Shown in pieces: positions 26,900 to 35,096 of a stretch of 61,457 nt of DNA. The position numbers and the translations under genes are program-made. The DNA is from Candidatus Gastranaerophilales bacterium. Lineage in GTDB: Bacteria > Cyanobacteriota > Vampirovibrionia > Gastranaerophilales > Gastranaerophilaceae. The stretch is from the NCBI GenBank assembly GCA_947589425.1, contig CANQAV010000010.1, forward strand, positions 1 through 61,457, read 5' to 3'. Under the pieces are notes generated by a model. That model ran no database searches. It was not told the origin of the DNA and saw only the letters and a program-made list of their open reading frames with translations. Positions within the stretch are counted from its first letter, which is position 1, and every line of letters starts with the position of its first letter.

Positions 26900-27943
26900 T
26901 TATTTATCTATAAACATACAATCACCATAACTGAAAAATCTGTATTTTTCATCCACCGCAGTTTTATAAGCTTTAAAAATCAACTCCTTGCCCGCAAATG
27001 CGCTTACAAGCATTATAAGAGTAGATTTTGGCAGATGAAAATTGGTTATTAATTTATCAATTGATTTAATTTGATACGGGGGATATATAAAAATATCTGT
27101 TTTATCTTTTGTTGCGATTATTTTCCCGTGTTTTTGATATACCGCTTCAAGACACCTTAAAACAGTTGTGCCTGCTGCGATTATAGAGCCTTTTTTGTTT
27201 TCAAAAAGAGCTTCCGTTTCTTTTGGAATTTCAAAACTTTCAAAGTGCATTGTGTGTTCTTCAATATTATCCGTTTTAACGGGCATGAAAGTTCCTAAGC
27301 CGACATTAAGAGTTATATAACCCAATTTTACGCCTTTGTCTTTTATTTTTTGGAGAAGTTCACGGCTGAAATGAAGCCCTGCCGTGGGACAGGCAGCCGA
27401 GCCTATTGTTTTTGCATAGACTGTTTGATAATCGTCTTTATCGTTGTTTGTTGATTTTCTTGTAATATATGGGGGAAGAGGGACTGAGCCGTATTTATTT
27501 AATGTTTGATAGATATCATCTCCTTCAAAAAACAGTTCTACCTCGCATTTAGGTATTTCGTTTTCGTTTTTCGGAGAATATTTTTTAACCAGCTTTATTT
27601 TAAAACATTGCGCAACATTTAAAATTTCGCCTTCTTTAACCCTTTTTGCATTTTTGGTTAAAGCTTCCCAATGATTTGAATTATCAAGAGGATTAAGAAG
27701 AAAAATTTCTACATTTGCGCCGCTTTCTCTTTTGGCTAAAACTCTTGCGGGATAAACTTTTGTGTTATTTAAAATAAGAATATCATCTTTTTTAAGATAG
27801 TCTAAAATGTCATAAAAATGCTTATGTTCAATTTTACCCTCTGTCCTTTTAAGATGAAGCATTCTGCATTGTTCTCTTTCTTTTAGGGGGTATTGGGCAA
27901 TTAATTCGTTTGGAAGATAGTAATTAAAATCAGAAGTTTTCAT
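26900..27943 (-). CDS. queA: S-adenosylmethionine:tRNA ribosyltransferase-isomerase QueA
   Basis: 347 residues, full length. It transfers and isomerises the ribosyl group of SAM onto preQ1 at tRNA position 34, giving epoxyqueuosine. Motifs: 'YYLPNELIAQYPLKERE' at the N-terminus, 'ILNNTKVYPARVLAKR', 'PLPPYI', 'AACPTAGLHFS' (about 180) and 'NFHLPKSTLIMLVSAFAG'. One base separates it from the upstream gcvPB stop, so they are cotranscribed. Confidence 0.95.
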   Translation of the reverse strand: MKTSDFNYYLPNELIAQYPLKEREQCRMLHLKRTEGKIEHKHFYDILDYLKKDDILILNNTKVYPARVLAKRESGANVEIFLLNPLDNSNHWEALTKNAKRVKEGEILNVAQCFKIKLVKKYSPKNENEIPKCEVELFFEGDDIYQTLNKYGSVPLPPYITRKSTNNDKDDYQTVYAKTIGSAACPTAGLHFSRELLQKIKDKGVKLGYITLNVGLGTFMPVKTDNIEEHTMHFESFEIPKETEALFENKKGSIIAAGTTVLRCLEAVYQKHGKIIATKDKTDIFIYPPYQIKSIDKLITNFHLPKSTLIMLVSAFAGKELIFKAYKTAVDEKYRFFSYGDCMFIDK

Positions 27944-29281
27944 CTATTCCCTTAAATCCAATTGACGTGCCGCTCTTACTTCATCAACCCTTCCTGCGGG
28001 CGTGGTTTTTGGATAGGTATGAAAATCTTCTTTATTATCTATTTCATGAGCAATTTTTATCATGGTATCAATAAAATTATCAAGCACCTGCTTTGTTTCA
28101 GACTCTGTCGGCTCAACCATAAAGGCTTCATGTACAATTAAAGGAAAATATATTGTTGCGGGGTGTATATTTTCATCCATAAGCCTTTTTGCTATATCAA
28201 GAGTGGAAACACCTTGTTCTTTTTTATCCGAATTATCAATGACAAATTCGTGCATGCAGTGTCTGTTAAAAGCCATTTTATAATAGTCTTTAAGTTCGGA
28301 TTTTATGTAATTTGCGTTTAATACGGCATCTTGAGAAACGTTTTTAAGGGATTTACCCATCATATAAATATAGCTGTATGCTTTAACTAAAACGCTGAAA
28401 TTTCCGAAAAATGCCGATACTTTGCCGATTGATTCGGGGTAATCGTATTCTCTTTTGTACATTTTACCGTCATATACAATTCTTGGCACGGGAAGGAAAT
28501 TTTTAAGTTTTTCAACAACACCGACGGGACCTGCTCCAGGGCCTCCGCCTCCGTGGGGGGTTGAGAAAGTTTTATGAAGGTTAACGTGAACTACGTCAAA
28601 ACCCATTAATTTAGGATTGGTATAACCCATAATTGCATTAAAATTCGCTCCGTCATAATATAAAAGAGAGCCGTTTTTGTGCATTATATCGGATATTTCA
28701 ACAATTCCTTCGTCAAACAATCCTAATGTATTAGGGTTTGTCATCATAATTGCGGCAATATCAGCACCGTGTTCGTTTATAAGTTTTTTTAATTCTTCAA
28801 TATCAACAAGTCCTAAGCTGTTTGATTTAACTTCGATAATATCAAAACCGCACATATGAGCGCTTGCGGGGTTTGTTCCGTGGGCATTATCGGGAATTAT
28901 TACTTTAGTTCTTTTTTCTTTTACGGCTTCAAAATATTTTTTTATAATCATCATTCCGCAAAATTCACCATGCGCTCCGGCACAGGGTTGAAGCGTGATT
29001 GCATCCATACCTGTTATAATTTTTAAGAAGTTTTCAAGTTTATACATTAACTCCAATGCGCCTTGACAATCTTCGTCATCCTGATTGGGGTGGAGATTTT
29101 TAAAGCCTTCAAGATTGGCAATATATTCATTAATTCTTGGGTTATATTTCATAGTGCAGGAGCCCAGGGGATAAAAACCTTTTTCAATACAGAAATTTTT
29201 ATCCGAAAGAGCCTTATAATGCCTCATTAATTCAAGCTCTGTAACATCTTTTATTTTCAATTCGCTTGTTCTTTTATCCAT
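27944..29281 (-). CDS. gcvPB: Glycine dehydrogenase (decarboxylating) subunit 2
   Basis: 445 residues, the C-terminal half of the two-subunit P-protein of the glycine cleavage system. The PLP-binding lysine is in 'VVHVNLHKTFSTPHGGGG' (about residues 214-231). Other marks are 'GFYPLGSCTMKYNPRINE' and 'DNAHGTNPASAHMCGFD'. A TAA is directly in frame before the ATG and AAAGGTG is upstream, so the start is fixed; it leaves an N-terminus somewhat shorter than usual for the family. Subunit 1 (gcvPA), gcvT and gcvH are not in this window. Confidence 0.92.
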   Translation of the reverse strand: MDKRTSELKIKDVTELELMRHYKALSDKNFCIEKGFYPLGSCTMKYNPRINEYIANLEGFKNLHPNQDDEDCQGALELMYKLENFLKIITGMDAITLQPCAGAHGEFCGMMIIKKYFEAVKEKRTKVIIPDNAHGTNPASAHMCGFDIIEVKSNSLGLVDIEELKKLINEHGADIAAIMMTNPNTLGLFDEGIVEISDIMHKNGSLLYYDGANFNAIMGYTNPKLMGFDVVHVNLHKTFSTPHGGGGPGAGPVGVVEKLKNFLPVPRIVYDGKMYKREYDYPESIGKVSAFFGNFSVLVKAYSYIYMMGKSLKNVSQDAVLNANYIKSELKDYYKMAFNRHCMHEFVIDNSDKKEQGVSTLDIAKRLMDENIHPATIYFPLIVHEAFMVEPTESETKQVLDNFIDTMIKIAHEIDNKEDFHTYPKTTPAGRVDEVRAARQLDLRE

Positions 29282-29461
29282 TTAAACACCTTTTTTCTAT
29301 ACGCAAATTATACTATAAAATTCGGGCTTCGGTTTAAAATGTAAAGTTTGGATAATATGTTAATTTTTGTAAAGAAAATAAACAGATAAGTAAATTTTAA
29401 ACTACAAATATACTTTATATATATGTAAGAAATAAATATTATTTCACAAGACTTATAAAAC

Positions 29462-29495
29462 ACACACTAACCAACACACTAACCACACACTAACC
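29462..29495 (+). repeat. Three near-tandem copies of an 11-mer
   Basis: ACACACTAACC occurs exactly at 29462-29472, 29474-29484 and 29485-29495, about 35 bases upstream of the terminator stem. This is either a protein-binding array or an unstructured segment of a small transcript. Confidence 0.75.
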
Positions 29496-29529
29496 TATTC
29501 ACACGAGAATCAAGCAAAAGATTTTCAAG

Positions 29530-29558
29530 GCCTCTTTTTTAAAGAGGCTTTTTATTTT
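29530..29558 (+). terminator. Rho-independent terminator with no gene upstream
   Basis: GCCTCTTT pairs with AAAGAGGC (8 bp, loop TTT), followed by TTTTTATTTT on the plus strand. No plus-strand protein gene precedes it, so it implies a short RNA from the 29400s. Confidence 0.8.
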
Positions 29559-29561
29559 ATA

Positions 29562-29635
29562 TGCGCCCAATGGGACTCAAACCCATACTCTTTGGCTTCG
29601 GAGACCAATGCTTTATTCGATTAAGCTATGAGCGC
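29562..29635 (-). tRNA. tRNA-Arg (anticodon CCG)
   Basis: 74 bases. The acceptor GCGCTCA pairs with TGGGCGC, D-stem GCTT/AAGC, anticodon stem TTGGT/GCCAA (one G-T pair) with loop CTCCGAA, T-stem ATGGG/CCCAT with loop TTTGAGT, discriminator A. Anticodon CCG reads CGG. The T-loop has T instead of the usual C at its third position. CCA is not encoded. The D-loop (AATCGAATA) lacks the usual GG pair. Confidence 0.88.
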
Positions 29636-29736
29636 ATATTATAATAATTATTTTATAACAGATAAAATAAAAAATATTCTTTCAATATATCTTTTTTGAT
29701 ATTGGATTTTTTTAAAATAATCATTAAAGTTTAAAA

Positions 29737-30687
29737 ATGCTAAAAAGTTATTATGAAATTTTAAATGTTGATGAAAAAGCATCCAAACAAGAGATAAAAT
29801 TCCAATTTAAAAAATTGGCTAAAATGTATCATCCCGACCTTAATTCATCCCTTGAAGCGGAGAATATTTTTAAAGAAATTAATAAAGCGGCAGAAGTTCT
29901 TCTGGATGATGAAAAAAGAAAAAATTATGATTTATTAAGGCAGGGAGAGATTTTTCAAAAAAAATATACAAAAAAATATTCGTCAGGATGTGGTTTTGAG
30001 GACTTATTTAAAAACAAAAAAGAAAAAGATAATACCATAAAGCAAACTCCTCAAAACGGTCAGGATATAACGGTTAACATAACAATAGACTACTCCGAAG
30101 CTATCTTGGGAACTCAAAGGGTTATTAATATTGCACGTTCAATCGTTTGTCCCAGATGTGAAGGAAAAAAGTTTGCAAACGGTCAAAAGTGTTCATATTG
30201 CAACGGATTGGGCGAAAAAACGGAAAACAGAAAAATTACGGTTAAAATTCCTCAAAATGTTAAAAATAAAGCAAAACTCCGTCTTAAAGGAGAGGGACAA
30301 TACGGCAAATACGGCGGTTTGAACGGAAATTTATATGTGATTGTAAATGTTGATAACAATGATGAACTGAAAATCAAAGATGATATCGTGTATTATGATG
30401 CCCAAATAAGCCCATATCTTGCCGTTTTGGGAGGAAATTTAGATGTGCCGACCCTTTGGGGGCAGGCTACAATCAAATTACCGCCTTTGACAAAAACAAA
30501 CCAAAGCTTTAAACTGATTAATGTCGGCGTATTGAATGACAAAACAGGTAAAAAGGGTGATGAAATTGTTAAAATTTTAATTCAAATCCCGTCTTCTTTA
30601 TCTGATGAAGAATATATGCTGTATGAAAAATTAAGAGAGTTAAATTTAAAAAAGAAAAATGCGAAAACATTTGAGTACAAAAATTAA
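29737..30687 (+). CDS. DnaJ-family co-chaperone with a reduced zinc finger
   Basis: 316 residues. The J-domain (about 1-70, 'YHPDLNSS' with HPD) should stimulate DnaK. Instead of the four CxxCxG modules of DnaJ, only two are present ('CPRCEGK' and 'CSYCNGLG', about 138-159), giving one zinc site or none. Two beta-sandwich substrate-binding domains follow. It is shorter than DnaJ (about 370). Probably an accessory J-protein with altered client range, not the main DnaJ. It overlaps queE by 29 bases. Confidence 0.85.
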   Translation: MLKSYYEILNVDEKASKQEIKFQFKKLAKMYHPDLNSSLEAENIFKEINKAAEVLLDDEKRKNYDLLRQGEIFQKKYTKKYSSGCGFEDLFKNKKEKDNTIKQTPQNGQDITVNITIDYSEAILGTQRVINIARSIVCPRCEGKKFANGQKCSYCNGLGEKTENRKITVKIPQNVKNKAKLRLKGEGQYGKYGGLNGNLYVIVNVDNNDELKIKDDIVYYDAQISPYLAVLGGNLDVPTLWGQATIKLPPLTKTNQSFKLINVGVLNDKTGKKGDEIVKILIQIPSSLSDEEYMLYEKLRELNLKKKNAKTFEYKN

Positions 30688-31330
30688 AGAAATTTTTGTT
30701 TCTCCTCAGGGAGAAGGGCTCTATGTCGGTCAAAAACATATATTTGTAAGATTTACAAAATGTAATTTGAATTGTGAGTATTGCGATACGGATTTTTATG
30801 GATCTGATTTAAAATCTTATACGGCATTTGAACTTTATGAAAAATTAAACGAAATTAATTGTAATGTCATAAGTTTAACAGGGGGAGAGCCCTTAGAGGA
30901 TACGGACTTTCTTTTTGAATTTTTGATTGAATATAAAAATAAATTAAATAAAACAATTTACCTTGAAACAAACGGAACGCTGTATTCAAAACTTGATAAA
31001 CTGATTGATTATATTGATATAGTTGCAATGGATATAAAACTAAAAAGCGCAACAGGAGAGCAAAACAGGTTTTTTGATAATGAAAAATTCTTAAAAATTG
31101 CACAAAAAAAAGAGGTTTTTATAAAAATTGTATACGATGAAAATATTACATCTGATGAAATTAATTCGGTTGTAAATATTGCAAAACAAAACGACACCCC
31201 CCTTGTGCTTCAACCAAAAATGCCTGTTAAAAAAGGATATAGGGTTGATTGCGTTTTTAATCAAATTTATGAAAAATATCAAAATATAAGACTTATTCCT
31301 CAAGTTCATAAGTTCTTAAATCTTGCATAG
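30659..31330 (+). CDS. queE: 7-carboxy-7-deazaguanine synthase QueE
   Basis: 223 residues. A radical-SAM enzyme that makes 7-carboxy-7-deazaguanine from 6-carboxytetrahydropterin for queuosine. The cluster motif CX3CX2C is in 'KCNLNCEYCDTDF' (about 35-47), preceded by 'SPQGEGLYVGQKHIFVRF'; 'SLTGGEPLED' (about 73) binds SAM. The ATG at 30659 lies in the end of the dnaJ-like gene with a weak ribosome site; a downstream TTG (30671) is an alternative. queC and queA are at separate sites in this window. Confidence 0.93.
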   Translation: MRKHLSTKIKEIFVSPQGEGLYVGQKHIFVRFTKCNLNCEYCDTDFYGSDLKSYTAFELYEKLNEINCNVISLTGGEPLEDTDFLFEFLIEYKNKLNKTIYLETNGTLYSKLDKLIDYIDIVAMDIKLKSATGEQNRFFDNEKFLKIAQKKEVFIKIVYDENITSDEINSVVNIAKQNDTPLVLQPKMPVKKGYRVDCVFNQIYEKYQNIRLIPQVHKFLNLA

Positions 31331-31361
31331 AAAAAAAATATTTATATGCAATAATTTTTTT

Positions 31362-32816
31362 ATGAGCGAAAATTCTACAAACAAAATATCTTTCAGCTAT
31401 CTAAAGAATAAGTTTTTGGGTAATTTTAATAATTCAAATAATACCCCTCTTTTAGATGCGATGATTAATTATAAAAATAATCCGATGACGGGTTTTCATA
31501 TTCCCGGACACAACAGGGGAAAGGGAGTTAATCGGAAATTTTTAAATTTAGTCGGAGAGGATGTTTTAAATATTGATACTACCGATGAATTTGATAATTT
31601 GGGTACACTGCACCCTGCAACGGGTGCTGTTAAAGAAGCGCAGGAGCTTGCGGCTTGCGCATTTAATGCTAAAAAAACTTTTTTTGTGACAGGAGGCTCA
31701 ACCGTTGCTAATTTGGCTCTTGCTTTTTCTTTGAGTGCTCCGAATGATGAAGTTTTAATTGCAAGAAACTGCCATCGTTCCGTTTTGACGGGGTTAATTA
31801 TATCGGGCGCAAAGGTAAACTGGGTAATTCCAAAAAAACTCAACGACTGGGCAATTTTTGGCAATATTGACCCTTGTGATATTGAAGAAAAACTTAAAAA
31901 AAACAGGAATATTAAACTCGTTTGGATAACAAATCCTACTTATGAAGGGGTTGTATCCGATATCAAAAAAATTGCACAAATATGCAGAAAATATAAAGCG
32001 TCTTTAATTGTAGATGAAGCTCACGGATGTTTATGGAATTTTTCTTCAAAACTTCCGAATTGCGCCCTTCAATCGGGTGCGGATGCGGTTGTTCATTCGC
32101 TTCATAAAACAGGCGGTGCAATGACACAGGCTTCCATGCTTCATCTTTCAAAGGACAGTATTTTTGATGAAGAAAAAATTACCCATGCGCTTAAGCTTCT
32201 TCACACCACAAGCCCGAGCCTCATTCTTTTAACGAGTCTTGATTCCGCAAGGGCTAATCTTGAAAGCGCAAAAGGAAAAGATATGATTCAAAATGCAATT
32301 GATAATGCGCTTTATTTCAGACAAAAAGCCAAAAATATTGAAAATCTGTGTGTTCTTGATGATATTGTTGATATTGATGTTACCAAAATTTTTATTAAAA
32401 TGAAGGGTTTAAGCGGGCTTCAATTGGAATATATTTTAGAACACAATTATAAAATAGAAGTTGAATCCGCTTCCGATGAAGGTATTTTGCTTCTTTCAAA
32501 CATAGGCGGCACAAAAGATGAATTTGACTATCTTTTGAAATCTCTTGAAGAAATATCAAAATCAAAATACCAAATGACCCAAAATGATGTTAAAATTATG
32601 CCTTTAATTGATCCTGAAATTGTTATGAATTTAAGAGAAGCTTATTTTGCACCAAAAGAGTGTGTGGAAAAAGATGAAGCAATAGGAAGGATTTCATCCG
32701 AGGTTATTGCGCTTTGTCCGCCGGGTATTTCAATTCTTCTGCCGGGAGAAATAATTAAAAAAGAACATCTGCCATATTTGTTTAACTATGAAACAATTGA
32801 AGTAATAAAAGAATAG
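31362..32816 (+). CDS. Orn/Lys/Arg decarboxylase-type PLP enzyme
   Basis: 484 residues from the ATG at 31362. An in-frame ATG at 31323 overlaps queE and gives an odd Lys-rich tail. The family starts with 'GFHIPGHNRGKG', uses 'DEAHGCLW' for the PLP ring and 'VVHSLHKTGGAMTQAS' for the Schiff-base lysine. It is the short aminotransferase-fold form found in Gram-positives and cyanobacteria (about 480-500). Substrate (arginine, lysine or ornithine) cannot be told from sequence; polyamine synthesis is likely, and a spermidine-synthase-like gene occurs at 54.3 kb. No Shine-Dalgarno is evident. Confidence 0.85.
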   Translation: MSENSTNKISFSYLKNKFLGNFNNSNNTPLLDAMINYKNNPMTGFHIPGHNRGKGVNRKFLNLVGEDVLNIDTTDEFDNLGTLHPATGAVKEAQELAACAFNAKKTFFVTGGSTVANLALAFSLSAPNDEVLIARNCHRSVLTGLIISGAKVNWVIPKKLNDWAIFGNIDPCDIEEKLKKNRNIKLVWITNPTYEGVVSDIKKIAQICRKYKASLIVDEAHGCLWNFSSKLPNCALQSGADAVVHSLHKTGGAMTQASMLHLSKDSIFDEEKITHALKLLHTTSPSLILLTSLDSARANLESAKGKDMIQNAIDNALYFRQKAKNIENLCVLDDIVDIDVTKIFIKMKGLSGLQLEYILEHNYKIEVESASDEGILLLSNIGGTKDEFDYLLKSLEEISKSKYQMTQNDVKIMPLIDPEIVMNLREAYFAPKECVEKDEAIGRISSEVIALCPPGISILLPGEIIKKEHLPYLFNYETIEVIKE

Positions 32817-32909
32817 TTAAATATTGTATAGAAATTTTTAAAGCATCTTTTTAAATTATTAGTTTTGTAGTAGAATTATTTCGTAAGGTGTAAAGTTAGG
32901 GTGGTAAAT

Positions 32910-33395
32910 ATGCAGATACAATCAGTTAGTTTGGCTCCTTCTTTCATAAGGAAGACAAATAATTCAAATTCATTGGACAATACAAAAAATTTTAGTGAAA
33001 GCATAACAAAAAATGCTCCGCTAAATCAAATTCCGACGATAAACTTTTTGGCTCAATTGCCAAATGTTCATTTTGGCGATAAATTCCAATATAGTCAGGA
33101 TGATTTAAGTGCGTATGAAGAACTTCAAACCGAAGAGCCGAGCGAAATGGAGCAATATAAATATACTCTCTCTAAAAAAGCTAACGGCTATAAATGGGAA
33201 AACAGGCCTTTCTCCGCACTTGTTGCAAAATTACAGCTTGCATCAATTTGTAAATCGCAAAATAAAGAAAGAGATGCTTTCCTTCTTGAAGAAGGGGTAA
33301 AAGAACTCTTTAGGGCGCTGCCGCGTGAATATTTTGATGCGGCATACGATTTAATTGAAGACTATAATCCTGAAATGGCACAAAGTTTATTATAA
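32910..33395 (+). CDS. Hypothetical protein of 161 residues
   Basis: Begins at the ATG at 32910, with an AGGGTGG site before it (a GTG at 32901 is in frame but less well placed). The first 65 residues are Ser/Asn-rich, ending in 'NVHFGDKFQ'. An acidic stretch ('QTEEPSEMEQYKY') and a C-terminal helical unit rich in Leu and Tyr ('PREYFDAAYDLIED') follow. I do not recognise a family. It shares with the 24443 protein a disordered N-terminus closing in an FG motif, perhaps a lineage-specific export or binding feature. A -10-like TAGAAT lies at about 32872. Confidence 0.55.
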   Translation: MQIQSVSLAPSFIRKTNNSNSLDNTKNFSESITKNAPLNQIPTINFLAQLPNVHFGDKFQYSQDDLSAYEELQTEEPSEMEQYKYTLSKKANGYKWENRPFSALVAKLQLASICKSQNKERDAFLLEEGVKELFRALPREYFDAAYDLIEDYNPEMAQSLL

Positions 33396-33414
33396 CATTG
33401 AAAAATTAAGCAAT

Positions 33415-33445
33415 AAAAAGCGAGAGTATATACTCTCGCTTTTTA
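33415..33445. terminator. Bidirectional terminator between the 32910 gene and rplR
   Basis: AAAAAGCGAGAGT pairs with ACTCTCGCTTTTT around loop ATAT. The A and T runs on both sides allow termination from either strand. It marks the end of the ribosomal operon after rplR. Confidence 0.9.
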
Positions 33446-33460
33446 TTATAAGAAAAAGTC

Positions 33461-33823
33461 TTAGAATTGAAGCCCTGCTTCTCTTGCGGCATCTGCTAAT
33501 GCTGCAACTCTTCCGTGGTATAAGAAGCCGCCTCTGTCAAACACAACGCCTTCAATACCTTTTGCAAGGGCTTTTTTAGCGATATCAGCGCCGACTGCTT
33601 TTGCACTTTCAACGTTTCCGCCGTGTTTTAAATTGAGTTCTTTAACCTTTGAAGAAGATGAAGCTAAAGTAGTACCCGTTGTATCATCTATAATTTGAAC
33701 ATAGATGTGTTTTGTTGAACGGTATACTGCCATTCTCGGCCATTGTGCATCACCTGAAATTTTAAGACGTACTCTTTGATGTCTTTTTCTTGTTTGGTCT
33801 TTTCTGTTAACTGTTTTAATCAT
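33461..33823 (-). CDS. rplR: Ribosomal protein uL18
   Basis: 120 residues. A central-protuberance protein that binds 5S rRNA. The basic N-terminus ([19 protein letters not shown]) is followed by the L18 core '[15 protein letters not shown]' and C-terminal '[19 protein letters not shown]'. A 662-base spacer separates it from rplF, and a terminator follows it, so rpsE, rpmD, rplO and secY are not in the usual position. The start has AAAGGAAAG upstream. Confidence 0.96.
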   Translation of the reverse strand: MIKTVNRKDQTRKRHQRVRLKISGDAQWPRMAVYRSTKHIYVQIIDDTTGTTLASSSSKVKELNLKHGGNVESAKAVGADIAKKALAKGIEGVVFDRGGFLYHGRVAALADAAREAGLQF

Positions 33824-33993
33824 TTTCTCTTTCCTTTCACCAAAACCGTGTCCTTTAATGAGGTCGGTTTATACTGGCAATTGTAGTGTTGTAGTGGGTT
33901 TGCTGCGTAGAAGTTTAAGTTGTTGATATTACTTTTCGCACAGCTCGTGTGCTTGAAAATTTATACCTTCGGTCTGATTTTCTTACGCACACT

Positions 33994-34046
33994 TGCGCAT
34001 ACTTCATCCCTAGTGTTTGCCGAAGCTCACAAAGGGCTGAAGTAAC
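33994..34046. repeat. 53-bp direct repeat, copy 1
   Basis: Identical to 34213-34265, starting TGCGCATACTTCATCCCTAG. Weaker similarity extends leftward to 33935, making a copy of about 112 bases. Confidence 0.9.
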
Positions 34047-34212
34047 TTTTGCCCTCATTTTGCTCGCTAAGTGCCCTCGCACTAAAGCTCGCTTCATTCG
34101 GGCTTAGAAATGTCTTCGCCCTGTCCGCCAGACCTCAACGGTCTGCCGTCACGGGCTTCGCACAGCTGGCTGACTTGAAAATCTAAGCTGATGCTTGATT
34201 TTCTACGTCATC

Positions 34213-34265
34213 TGCGCATACTTCATCCCTAGTGTTTGCCGAAGCTCACAAAGGGCTGAAGTAAC
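34213..34265. repeat. 53-bp direct repeat, copy 2
   Basis: Perfect second copy, offset 219 bases. Weaker similarity extends leftward to about 34157. Confidence 0.9.
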
Positions 34266-34268
34266 CTC

Positions 34269-34325
34269 TGCCCTCGCTTGCGTTCGTCAAGTTCGCCCTG
34301 CGAACTAAGACTCACTTGGCTTGGG
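34269..34325. repeat. 57-bp direct repeat, copy 1
   Basis: Begins TGCCCTCGCTTGCGTTCGTC and differs from 34425-34481 at four positions. It contains the GTTCGC-CCT-GCGAAC hairpin. Confidence 0.85.
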
Positions 34326-34424
34326 ATTGCTCCTGAGGAAATCGGAGATTTCCACGTCGCTGTGGTACGGTCTTCGGGCTGTCGGCAAGGCTCAACGCCT
34401 TCCCGCACGCCCTTCGCACACCTT

Positions 34425-34481
34425 TGCCCTCGCCTACGTTCGTCAAGTTCGCCCTGCGAACCAAGACTCACTTGGCTCGGG
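34425..34481. repeat. 57-bp direct repeat, copy 2
   Basis: Second copy, offset 156 bases, ending four bases before the rplF stop codon. Confidence 0.85.
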
Positions 34482-34485
34482 TCAA

Positions 34486-35025
34486 TTATTTCTTGCCGGC
34501 TTTACCTGCTTTTCTTGCAATGTATTCGCCTTCATATTTTACACCCTTGCCTTTATATACTTCAGGAGGACGTTTAGAGCGAATTAAAGCCGCAATGTCA
34601 CCTACCATTTGTTTGTTTGTTCCTGATACGGTGATTTTTGTATTTGCTTCAACCGCAATTGAAATTCCTTTTGGAGGCTCAATTATTACAGGGTGAGAAT
34701 AACCTAAAGATAAATTGATTGCACTTCCCTGCATAGCTGCACGGTAGCCGACACCAACTATCTCAAGCTTCTTTTCAAACGGTGTTTTAACACCTGTGAT
34801 TGCGTTTGAAACAAGTGTTCTGAAAAGTCCGTGAAGGCTTCTTGATTTTCTGTCTTCGGCTTTTCTTTGAACGATAACTTCTTTACCTTCAACTTTGACT
34901 TCAAGTTCACAAGGAAATTCAACTGTTTCAGTTCCTTTAGGACCTTTAGCACTTAAGGTATTTCCTTCAATCTTTACTTCAACGCCGTCAGGTATTGAAA
35001 TTGGTAATTTGCCTATTCTTGACAT
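34486..35025 (-). CDS. rplF: Ribosomal protein uL6
   Basis: 179 residues. Binds the base of the L7/L12 stalk region and contacts the sarcin-ricin area. 'MSRIGKLPISIPDGVEV' and 'GVGYRAAMQGSAINLSLGY' mark the two L6 domains, and the C-terminal motif is 'IRSKRPPEVYKGKGVKY'. Order and direction are those of the spc region. It is followed by the repeat spacer. Confidence 0.97.
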   Translation of the reverse strand: MSRIGKLPISIPDGVEVKIEGNTLSAKGPKGTETVEFPCELEVKVEGKEVIVQRKAEDRKSRSLHGLFRTLVSNAITGVKTPFEKKLEIVGVGYRAAMQGSAINLSLGYSHPVIIEPPKGISIAVEANTKITVSGTNKQMVGDIAALIRSKRPPEVYKGKGVKYEGEYIARKAGKAGKK

Positions 35026-35096
35026 TTTTTTCTCCTTTTGCTTTAACTGTTAAGCGGGAACGCATCGTTTTATAACGATTTAACCCCTTTTTTTTG

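Larger units (their letters stand above)
29282..29736. other. Intergenic region with tRNA, 11-mer repeat and terminator
   Basis: 455 bases without protein genes. Features are listed separately: three copies of an 11-mer, a plus-strand terminator, and a minus-strand tRNA-Arg. The first 170 bases are A+T-rich with possible -10 sequences (for example TATAAT-like stretches near 29411-29421). No ORF of note is visible. The right part (29636-29736) holds only A+T-rich sequence before dnaJ. Confidence 0.5.
33824..34485. other. Repeat- and hairpin-filled spacer inside the ribosomal operon
   Basis: 662 bases with visibly higher G+C than the surroundings and no convincing gene. It has two duplicated blocks (listed) and several hairpins: CAGACC-TCAAC-GGTCTG (34129-34145), AAGGC-TCAAC-GCCTT (34387-34401), GGAAATC-GGA-GATTTCC (34337-34353), and GTTCGC-CCT-GCGAAC twice (34291-34305, 34447-34461). 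The two TCAAC-loop hairpins keep the loop while the stems differ, as in compensatory change. Minus-strand ORFs of 60 and 80 residues are repeats of charged residues with no family. Confidence 0.8.

Noticed and set aside
33915-34097. 60-residue minus-strand frame in the rplF-rplR spacer
   Set aside because: It lies within the repeated and hairpin sequence, is composed of basic residues with no family and no ribosome site, and its second copy is not kept in frame.
34229-34471. 80-residue minus-strand frame in the same spacer
   Set aside because: Internal near-repetition reflects the 57-bp DNA repeat; the composition is unlike other proteins here and no ribosome site precedes it.
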